Assembly: GCA_022616275.1 (NCBI GenBank)
Contig: JAKEFB010000075.1
Coordinates: 1-64,000, forward strand
DNA: 64,000 bases
From: Chloroflexota bacterium
GTDB lineage: Bacteria > Chloroflexota > Anaerolineae > Promineifilales > Promineifilaceae
Direction of reading: 5' to 3'
In this document: piece by piece, positions 19,404 to 26,586 of the stretch
Numbering within the stretch: the stretch's first letter is position 1
How the letters are laid out: each line of letters starts with the position of its first letter
Program-made: the position numbers and the translations under genes
The notes under the pieces: generated by a model
Told to the model about the DNA's origin: nothing
The model's database searches: none
Seen by the model: only the letters and a program-made list of their open reading frames with translations

Positions 19404-20189
19404 TTGTTCGTAAATGTCAATTCGCTCGATGACGTCACCCGGCAGGGCGGCCGGGTCAAAGTTGCTTGGATCAACGAAGGTGATTGAGTCCAGCACTTCG
19501 TCGCCCTCCAGTAACTCGCCAAAAATGGTGTGCAGGCCATTCAGGTGCGGCGCCTGGTCAAAGGTAATGAAAAACTGGCTACCGTTTGTGTCTGCCCCGG
19601 CGTTGGCCATCGCCAGCAGGCCGCGGCGGTCAAAAACCAGGTCATTGTCCGTCTCGTTTTCAAACTGATACCCGGGGCCGCCTGTGCCCAGGCCGCTGGG
19701 ATCGCCACCCTGGGCCATAAAGTCGGGAATGACCCGGTGGAAAGTCACGCCGTCGTAAAAACCCTGGGTAGCCAGGAATACAAAGTTGTTGACCGTCAGG
19801 GGCGCTTCGTCGTCAAAAAGGCGAATCAACATCTCCCCTTTTTCCAGGCGGATAACCGCCTGGTACTCTTTGCTGGTGTCAATGATCATCTCCGGGTAGG
19901 CCTCGTAATACTCGTTCCGCTGGGCCGGCTCCAGCGCCGCCAGCGGCCGCTCCCCTTCCAGAAGCTGGCCCGCGCCAGCCAGCCCGGCGCCGGCCGATTC
20001 CTGTCCTCCTCCCCTGGCCACGCCCATCACCTGCCACAAGACAAGTCCCAGCACAATGACGATAGCCACGCCGGCCACACCGGTAATAAGGCGGTTTTGT
20101 TGTCGAGTCTGCTTGCGCTGGCGCATTTCCTCGCGGTGGCGCCGGGTGCTTTGTCGAACACTTTGTCTTGATACTCTCCGCTTACTCAT
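19401..20189 (-). CDS. Membrane-anchored cyclophilin-type peptidyl-prolyl isomerase
   Basis: This encodes 262 aa. A basic N-terminus (residues 1-35, Arg/Lys/Gln-rich) precedes one membrane segment (LITGVAGVAIVIVLGLVLWQV), so the catalytic domain should face outside. The cyclophilin fold covers about 105-262: FHRVIPDFMAQGGDP, then ANAGADTNGSQFFIT and HLNGLHTIFGELLEG. The catalytic arginine is in FHRV, and the residues lining the active site are conserved. It should isomerise Xaa-Pro bonds in exported proteins, which fits the proline-rich secreted proteins in this window. A strong ribosome site (GAGGAGG) precedes ATG 20189. It lies upstream of valS, separated by a 26-base palindrome. Confidence 0.92.
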   Translation of the reverse strand: MSKRRVSRQSVRQSTRRHREEMRQRKQTRQQNRLITGVAGVAIVIVLGLVLWQVMGVARGGGQESAGAGLAGAGQLLEGERPLAALEPAQRNEYYEAYPEMIIDTSKEYQAVIRLEKGEMLIRLFDDEAPLTVNNFVFLATQGFYDGVTFHRVIPDFMAQGGDPSGLGTGGPGYQFENETDNDLVFDRRGLLAMANAGADTNGSQFFITFDQAPHLNGLHTIFGELLEGDEVLDSITFVDPSNFDPAALPGDVIERIDIYEQ

Positions 20190-20230
20190 ATCTCCTCCTC
20201 TTTGAAGATGTAGGGGTGTAGGGGTGTGGT

Positions 20231-20267
20231 TATGTAGTTGTGTATGGTTTCTCTACACAACTACATA
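20231..20267. terminator. 14-bp hairpin between glycan gene and cyclophilin gene
   Basis: TATGTAGTTGTGTA (20231-20244) pairs perfectly with TACACAACTACATA (20254-20267) around a 9-base loop. Flanking GTGTGG/CCACAC sequence extends the pairing imperfectly. It follows the 20285 stop codon on the minus strand and precedes the cyclophilin ribosome site. A/C-rich sequence of the same type occurs at about 16640-16678. Confidence 0.6.
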
Positions 20268-20284
20268 CCCACACAACCACATAA

Positions 20285-21319
20285 CTACAGTTGTTCACCG
20301 GCCGCTGCGGCCCGTTCGCGGCGGCGCTCCAGCCGCCAGATCGCGTAAAGCAACAGCAGCGCCGTCGTTGCGCCAATGGTATAACCTTCTAATGGATCAG
20401 CCTGGGTAATAAAAAGCCCGACCATGCCAAACGTGCCGGCCACCAGGTACAGGAGCAGCACGACCTCACGGTGGCTGAAACCCATCGTAGCCAGGCGATG
20501 GCTGACGTGATCTTTGCCGGCCGTGGTAAAGGGATTTACCCGGCGGCGCAGCCGAGAAATGATAACCAGCGTCGTGTCAAAAATGGGCAATCCCAGAATA
20601 AAGACGGGTACCATCCAGGTAACGAAATTGACGTTGCCGGGAAAGCGCAACTGGATGCCCAACACCGCCAGTAAAAAGCCTAGGAAAAGGGCCCCGGCGT
20701 CACCCATGAAGATCCTGGCCGGGTGAAAGTTATAGCGCAAGAACCCCAGGCAGGCCCCCAGCACGCCGGCCGCCAGGGCAGCCACCAGGTGTTGATCGTT
20801 GAATGCTGCCAGGAGCAAAATAAAGGCGGCGGCTACGCCGCTGACCCCCGCACTAAGCCCATCCATGTTGTCCAGGAAGTTAATGGCGTTGCTGATACCG
20901 GCCAGCCACAAGAAAGTAATCAAGTAATCCACGGCGTCCGGGAAGGGCAGGCGCACCCGCACGCCAAAGTAGGCCACGATCAAAAACCCGGCCAGTTGCC
21001 CGGCCAGCTTCATCCAGGCTGGCAGATGCCGCCGATCATCTATTAGCCCCACCAGGGCGACAACAGCCGAGGCCAGCAACACGCCCCAGACCTCAGGGGC
21101 GCGCAGCGCCGCAGGCAGGGTAGACAGGAGTAGGAGCGCAGCCAGGATTGCGCCGGCAAAGATGGCCACCCCCCCCATCAGGGGCATTGGCTCGCGGTGC
21201 AGCTTACGCGTGGCCGGCACGTCCACAAAGCCAATCCAGATGGAAAAGCGCCGGATCAGGGGCGTGCTAAAAGCCGTCACAGCCAGGGCGATGAGAAAAA
21301 TGAAAATGAAGATTCTCAC
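20285..21319 (-). CDS. Polyprenyl-phosphate sugar-1-phosphate transferase (WecA/TagO/MraY family)
   Basis: This 344-aa integral membrane enzyme transfers a UDP-activated amino-sugar-1-phosphate to undecaprenyl phosphate, which starts glycan synthesis. About ten hydrophobic segments are seen. Motifs include DVPATRKLHREPMPLMGG near residue 35, LIDDRRHLPAW, NAINFLDNMDGLSAG (catalytic Asp region) and MGDAGALFLGFLLA, and the cytoplasmic loop has KDHVSHRL. These match WecA/TagO rather than MraY, which usually has a different C-terminal loop. The gene is the last of the operon reading leftwards from the polymerase, whose stop lies 17 bases upstream. It would supply the first sugar of the glycan made by the genes to its right. 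The exact donor is unknown. Confidence 0.88.
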   Translation of the reverse strand: MRIFIFIFLIALAVTAFSTPLIRRFSIWIGFVDVPATRKLHREPMPLMGGVAIFAGAILAALLLLSTLPAALRAPEVWGVLLASAVVALVGLIDDRRHLPAWMKLAGQLAGFLIVAYFGVRVRLPFPDAVDYLITFLWLAGISNAINFLDNMDGLSAGVSGVAAAFILLLAAFNDQHLVAALAAGVLGACLGFLRYNFHPARIFMGDAGALFLGFLLAVLGIQLRFPGNVNFVTWMVPVFILGLPIFDTTLVIISRLRRRVNPFTTAGKDHVSHRLATMGFSHREVVLLLYLVAGTFGMVGLFITQADPLEGYTIGATTALLLLYAIWRLERRRERAAAAGEQL

Positions 21320-21336
21320 AACTCACTGCCCGCGTC

Positions 21337-24300
21337 TTATTGGCTACTGCTGCTCGCACCGGCGATTTGGTTCAGAAAGTCCTGTATTTGAGGAGTGTTT
21401 TCAGGCGGGGCCTGGGTTAGCGCCTGTTGAGCGTACCGCTCCGCCAGCGCCGTTTCACCGGCCCTGGCCAGCAATTCGGCCACCGCGAAATCAATCCGCC
21501 ACACCGGCCACGCTGTATTGTTGTGAACCCTGGCCTCTTCGTAAGCGGCCAGACCCTGTTCCACGTCTTGAAGCTGCCGGATGTAGAACTCGGCCGCCTG
21601 CAGCCAGCGGCCCGGATCTTCAGGAGCGCGTTCCAGCCCTGCTTCCAGGCTGGCTATGGCCGATTCAAAATACGGTTCCCGTTCGTCTTCCGGCTGTTGA
21701 TTGCCACAAGCCAGGTAGACCTCGGCCTTGTCGAAGTAAGAATTGACGAAAAACGGGTCCACGGTTACAGACTGCTCATATAAAGACAGGGATTTGTCGC
21801 AATTGTTTTCCAGGAAAAAGGCCAGCCGGGCATATTCATTAATGATCACGGCATTGTTGGGGCTGAGCTTCATGGCCGCTTCGTAGTACCTGGCGGCCGT
21901 AGTCACCTTCTCCTGCCGCTGACTGCCCTGGCTCAACTCAGCCCAGCGCGTATTAAGCCGGGCCAGGTTGGCGGTGTGGTCAGTGTTTAGGGGGTTGATC
22001 GTCTGAGCCTGGATTAATTCGTCCTCAGCCGTGTCCAATAGAGCCTTCTGCTCGGCCTGGTCCGGCGTCACCGTGGAGCGCTCCAGGTACGCCCGGCCAA
22101 GCCACAAGTAGTAAAAGTCTTCACCAGGTGCTAATTCAATCGCCCGTTCGTAAATGGCAATGGCAATATCCCACGTGTTGGGGTCGCGGCGGCGGGCAGC
22201 CTCCTTGTCAAAGGGATCGGCCCGCTTATAGACGATGTCGGCCTGGATCACCCGCAGGTTTGTGGCCCCAATCATGTAGAAACTGAGCGGTAACAGCACG
22301 AGCAGAGCGGCAAAAGCCGGCGCTTTGCCCCACCCTCGCAGTCGCCCTCCGATGTAAGGCTGGGCCAGAAACAGGCCGCCGAGGAACAGAATGGCAAAGA
22401 CAAACAGGTAAAAGGTAGTCAACAACCCCGGGGTCTGGTTGGCTTCCATCACCCGGCGTTGCAACACAGGCGTACTCTGGGTGACGCCCGGCGGCGGCAA
22501 AATACCACTCCGGATCTGGAAACCGTGGAAATAGGCGTAAAACAGCCCTACGCCCAGGGAAACGAGCATCAGAACGGCCGCCGGCAACAACAGATCGTTC
22601 CAGGCATTGTCCCACACCAGGTACAGAACGGCCGCGCAGCCGAGCGCTATCACCAGGCCATGAAGGGCTGCCCCGGCCGTGAAAGCCGGAATGGCGCTCA
22701 CCAGCCCTACCAGGGCCACCACGCCGGCCGCCAGCCGCGCCGTGCGATGTCCCACAAAGGCCAGCAAAGCTGCGTACAGGCACAGCGCCGCCCAGACCAG
22801 AAGCAGCGCGTTGCCCACCAGCCGGTTCAGGCTGGCTTCGTCCGGCGCTGGCGACAAAAAGCGAAGCAGTAAAGTGATCACCAGCATGGCGGTGAAAATC
22901 GCGCCGGCAATGGATAACCGGCCGGAGACCAGCTTGCTGGAAGCGGCCGAGCGGTAAAGCTTACCCTGTTTGGCGATTTCGCTCAGAGCTAATAGCACCC
23001 CCAGAACCCAGCTTAACAGCATCATCAAGAAGATAAATGGCGAATCCCGGAACTCCCTGGTCAGGAAGCTGTAACGAAAAATCGCACCGACCGAGGGCAC
23101 GTCGGCCAGCGATTGGATCTGTTGTCCCCCAGGTAAAGAGAAGGTCATGAAGTTGTAGCCCAGGATACCCACCATAAGGGCCAATACAATAGCCATGCAC
23201 AGTACCGGCGCCGTCCAGCCCGGCTGCCGGAGAGGGCTGCTGCTAATGCGGCCGCGCTTGCGGCGGCGCGGCCGGGCTTCCTCCTCCACTACGGCCGCCT
23301 CTTCCACTCTCTTCATCTGCGGCAACAAATACCCGACCACAAACATCAGCCCGACGAACACGAAGAAGTGAGTCCGTGTAGCGGCAATAGCAATTCCAAA
23401 GTGAATTTCCACGTAATGGGCCAGAATTCCGGCTACCAGGGCCACCATCAGCAAACGATCGGTGGCAAAGGGATCTCGATCTTCCAGGTCCTCTGTTCCG
23501 CTGCCGGCCGACCGGGCAAACAAGGCGTAATAAATGAGGTAAATAACCAGGCCGACAATCGTACCAAATGGTAACGCTACCCCCAGGTAAGTCATATCCA
23601 GCAGCGAAGTAATAGCTATCCCGCTGAACGCCGCCCCACCAATCCATAAACCAATGAGGATGTTGCGGTCCAGGGTAGAGCGGACGACCCCCAGCCAGCG
23701 AAAGCCATAGTAAAAGACGCTCAAGTAGAGCGCCTGCCAGACCAGGAGGCCAGCCACTCCGGTAATGACCAGAGCATCGAAGGTTTCGTTGTGAGAGCGG
23801 TCAGGGGAGGCGTTGCGCTTTTCGATGGTCGCCAGCTCGGGCGGATAAAAACGGTTGTAAGCCACGTACATAGACTCCGGCCCATAGCCGACAATGAGAC
23901 GCAAAAAGTTAAACGGGTCTTTCTCCATCGTAGGATATTCCAGGGGCTCGTGCGGGCTCAATAGATCCAGCGTACCCTCCCAGATCAGGACCCGGACCCG
24001 GCCGCTACCCTCGTCAGCTTCCAGCAACTGACCAAAACGGCCGATTTCTGACAACTCGCGCCATCGGCCCATTGTGCTCAAGACGTCTCCCACAATGGGT
24101 GTTTCCAGATAAGCTGTAGCCGCCTCAGTTGGCACGTTGAACAAGCCCAGCAAGCCAGCCAAGATGACAGCCAGGAGAATCCAGCTCAACCACAGCCAGC
24201 GCCAGCCCCGCCGGGCGACAGCCATCACGAAGATAGCCACCACCAGCAAGGCCGCTGCGCCGACGAAAAAGGCAAAGGAGGTCAGGGCGCTGACCCGCGC

Positions 24301-25215
24301 TCCCATTACAGTAGCCGCCAGAAATAAGGGCAGAAGCGTACCCAGGAGCACCAACAAAAAGGCCCGGCCGGCGTCGGCCAGTTGGAAGCGGCGCCCGTCT
24401 ACTTGGGCGTTACGCAAGGCTACTAGCATAATCAAGACGAAAGCGTAAATGCCGGCCGCCAGGCCCAGGAAAGGACCACGGCTGCGCGTCCAAAAGATGG
24501 CAATGAATTGAATGGCCAGGGTGAAAATGTAAATCGAAGAACGCACGACGTCAGAGTACGATAACTCCTCGTCATTTAAGATGTTGGTAAAGGCGTCAAT
24601 GATCCGGCCGAGCGTCAGCGGGACGGCCATAATCAGATAGGCAGCCACAAAAATTGAGTTACCCATGTGGCCGGCGACGCGACGCTGCACGTTACCGCCC
24701 CACGGCAGCGGGTCCAGGCCAAAATGCTGCAGCATGGCATATAGTGAAACGGGAATACTGGTAATGATTATGACTGTCACCAGCCGGGCTACCTGCTCCC
24801 GGGAACGCATCGTCGCCGCCATCAGGGCAAAGATAACGATATAGGACAGGGTTGTGTACGTGCCCTGCAGCCGCTGGTAGGAACCAGCCAGGCTCACTGT
24901 ACGGGTCACCGAAAAGGCGGTTGACAACAAGTAAACGACAACCAGCAGGAATACCGGCAGCACGAAAGGCATGCGCCAGATAGATCGATCGCCACGCCAG
25001 CGCAGCCAATTCAGATCTTGCCAGCCCTGCTGGTCCACAAACCGCACCAGCCAGGCCACGGCCATCATCACGGCAATGGAACGCAACAAGGTCAGCTTGT
25101 CAGGCTCGAAAACGCGCGAGGAGTGAATGTTAAAGAAAAGCGGGGCGGCAACAACGGCCGCCAGCCAGCCAGCTTCAATAAAGCCCTCACACCAGCGTGA
25201 AATTTTAGAATCCAT
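21337..25215 (-). CDS. Wzy/O-antigen-ligase-like polymerase fused to TPR domain
   Basis: This is an unusually large 1,292-aa protein. I chose ATG 25215 (MDSKISRWCEGF) because GGAAGG precedes it; the upstream extension lacks membrane character. About the first 950 residues are polytopic. They include an O-antigen-polymerase/ligase-type region with the periplasmic stretch GYGPESMYVAYNRFYPPELA and the SHNETFDALVITG segment typical of WaaL/Wzy proteins. The remaining 340 residues contain tetratricopeptide-like helices, such as YYLWLGRAYLERSTV, YYEAAMKLSPNNAVIINEYA and GRWLQAAEFYIRQ. Such WaaL-like/TPR proteins are known in Anaerolineae and elsewhere. It probably polymerises or ligates lipid-linked glycan outside the membrane, with the TPR domain as scaffold. 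A ligase role versus a polymerase role cannot be separated from sequence. Confidence 0.82.
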   Translation of the reverse strand: MDSKISRWCEGFIEAGWLAAVVAAPLFFNIHSSRVFEPDKLTLLRSIAVMMAVAWLVRFVDQQGWQDLNWLRWRGDRSIWRMPFVLPVFLLVVVYLLSTAFSVTRTVSLAGSYQRLQGTYTTLSYIVIFALMAATMRSREQVARLVTVIIITSIPVSLYAMLQHFGLDPLPWGGNVQRRVAGHMGNSIFVAAYLIMAVPLTLGRIIDAFTNILNDEELSYSDVVRSSIYIFTLAIQFIAIFWTRSRGPFLGLAAGIYAFVLIMLVALRNAQVDGRRFQLADAGRAFLLVLLGTLLPLFLAATVMGARVSALTSFAFFVGAAALLVVAIFVMAVARRGWRWLWLSWILLAVILAGLLGLFNVPTEAATAYLETPIVGDVLSTMGRWRELSEIGRFGQLLEADEGSGRVRVLIWEGTLDLLSPHEPLEYPTMEKDPFNFLRLIVGYGPESMYVAYNRFYPPELATIEKRNASPDRSHNETFDALVITGVAGLLVWQALYLSVFYYGFRWLGVVRSTLDRNILIGLWIGGAAFSGIAITSLLDMTYLGVALPFGTIVGLVIYLIYYALFARSAGSGTEDLEDRDPFATDRLLMVALVAGILAHYVEIHFGIAIAATRTHFFVFVGLMFVVGYLLPQMKRVEEAAVVEEEARPRRRKRGRISSSPLRQPGWTAPVLCMAIVLALMVGILGYNFMTFSLPGGQQIQSLADVPSVGAIFRYSFLTREFRDSPFIFLMMLLSWVLGVLLALSEIAKQGKLYRSAASSKLVSGRLSIAGAIFTAMLVITLLLRFLSPAPDEASLNRLVGNALLLVWAALCLYAALLAFVGHRTARLAAGVVALVGLVSAIPAFTAGAALHGLVIALGCAAVLYLVWDNAWNDLLLPAAVLMLVSLGVGLFYAYFHGFQIRSGILPPPGVTQSTPVLQRRVMEANQTPGLLTTFYLFVFAILFLGGLFLAQPYIGGRLRGWGKAPAFAALLVLLPLSFYMIGATNLRVIQADIVYKRADPFDKEAARRRDPNTWDIAIAIYERAIELAPGEDFYYLWLGRAYLERSTVTPDQAEQKALLDTAEDELIQAQTINPLNTDHTANLARLNTRWAELSQGSQRQEKVTTAARYYEAAMKLSPNNAVIINEYARLAFFLENNCDKSLSLYEQSVTVDPFFVNSYFDKAEVYLACGNQQPEDEREPYFESAIASLEAGLERAPEDPGRWLQAAEFYIRQLQDVEQGLAAYEEARVHNNTAWPVWRIDFAVAELLARAGETALAERYAQQALTQAPPENTPQIQDFLNQIAGASSSSQ

Positions 25216-25358
25216 GTACCTTCCCTTCTTCTCGTCTCGCACCGTGTGGATGAGGCAGGCAGGTTCTAGCATAACCTGGAAACAGGAGAATTTCTCAATT
25301 GCCTCTCCCTACCGAACGCTGAATCTTACCGCATCGAAATGGGCCAAGCAAGCCACAA

Positions 25359-26576
25359 TTAGGGGGTGTCAGGTCCAACCTCCTGGAGGCGGCCAGCCTC
25401 CAAGAGGCTTTTTTCTACTTCCCGCATTCGCCGGACGGCGTGCTTCCAGCTATACGTTTTCTGGACGAATGCCCGGCCGGCCGCCCCCAACCTGGCCCGC
25501 AATTGTTCATCCCGCAACAGGGCCACAATTTGCCGGGCCGTCTGTTCAGCGCCATCGGCAACCAACAATTCCTGGCCGGGCTGCGCCCCCAGGCCCTGGT
25601 TGACCAACGTTGTCGTGACCACCGGGCGGCCGGCGGCCATCGCTTCCAGGACCTTATTTTGTACCCCGGCGGCAAAGCGTAGTGGGGCAACAAAGACCGC
25701 CGCCTGGTTCAGGCAACGATTCAGGTCCGGCACAAACCCGGTAACTGTAACGGCCGGGTTCTCGGCCAACCGGCGGACTTCGGGGGCCGGGTTGGCGCCA
25801 GCCAGGGTCAGCCGGCAACCGGGGAGTTGCTTTTGCACCAGCGGCAGAACATCGCGGGCCAGGTGAATGGCGGCATCTACATTGTGGTAGACGCCCATGT
25901 GGCCGACAAAGATGAGGCTGTCTGGCTCCGGGGATTGGCCGGTCGGGCGGAAAGTGGCTACGTCTACTCCGTTTGGAATCACCTGGATATTGGCCTGAGG
26001 GCAGACGGCAGCCAGCAATTGCCGGTCAGCTTCGGCTATCAGCCACGTTTCTTCCAATTGATTGACTATATACCGTTCGTACCGCTCAATACGCGGCCGC
26101 TCGAGAGTATAGACCAGCCGCCAGAACGGTCGCCGGTAGGGGAGAGAGCGGTTTACCTCTTCGGAAACTACGTCTGTCAGATCAATAATGCGGTATAACT
26201 CAGGGTGGGCCAGCACGTAAGGCGCCATCCGAAAGAGATGCACGTAAGTGGCGTCGAACCGTTGCCGATCAAGCAAGCGCTCCACCAATTGATGCATCGC
26301 TCGGGAACGGTAGTAAAGCGCCTGGAGTGGCTGCCGCCGCCATAGATTGGCCCCGGCCGTCACGGCCGACCAACGGGGGCCACGCGCCACCACATGTAAT
26401 TCCCGGCAGTACGGCCGCAACTGGGCCAGGTGCTCCCGCTCCGCCTTGTCAGCGATGAAGGAAACCAGGGTTATCTCGTGTTCGCGCGCCAGGTGCTCGA
26501 TCATGTGAAAAGCACGCAGCCGATCTCCGCGATCAGGCGGATAGGGTAAGCGCGCTGTTAAGCAGAGCAGGCGCAT
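25359..26576 (-). CDS. Family 4 glycosyltransferase (TIGR03087-like)
   Basis: This encodes 405 aa from ATG 26576 (MRLLCLTARLPYPPDRGDR). The N-terminal Rossmann half carries the PYPPDRGDRLRAFHMIEHL signature seen in the group of glycosyltransferases found next to XrtA/PEP-CTERM systems. The C-terminal half has VGHMGVYHNVDAAIHL, then PLRFAAGVQNKVLEAMAAGRPVV, the GT4 E-x7-E donor-binding region. It uses a nucleotide-sugar donor to extend a lipid-linked glycan on the cytoplasmic side. No exosortase or PEP-CTERM protein is visible here, so the family name should not be taken as proof of that system. The stop lies 143 bases upstream of the polymerase start, and the gene reads in the same direction. 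Confidence 0.88.
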   Translation of the reverse strand: MRLLCLTARLPYPPDRGDRLRAFHMIEHLAREHEITLVSFIADKAEREHLAQLRPYCRELHVVARGPRWSAVTAGANLWRRQPLQALYYRSRAMHQLVERLLDRQRFDATYVHLFRMAPYVLAHPELYRIIDLTDVVSEEVNRSLPYRRPFWRLVYTLERPRIERYERYIVNQLEETWLIAEADRQLLAAVCPQANIQVIPNGVDVATFRPTGQSPEPDSLIFVGHMGVYHNVDAAIHLARDVLPLVQKQLPGCRLTLAGANPAPEVRRLAENPAVTVTGFVPDLNRCLNQAAVFVAPLRFAAGVQNKVLEAMAAGRPVVTTTLVNQGLGAQPGQELLVADGAEQTARQIVALLRDEQLRARLGAAGRAFVQKTYSWKHAVRRMREVEKSLLEAGRLQEVGPDTP

Positions 26577-26586
26577 CTTCAAATAG

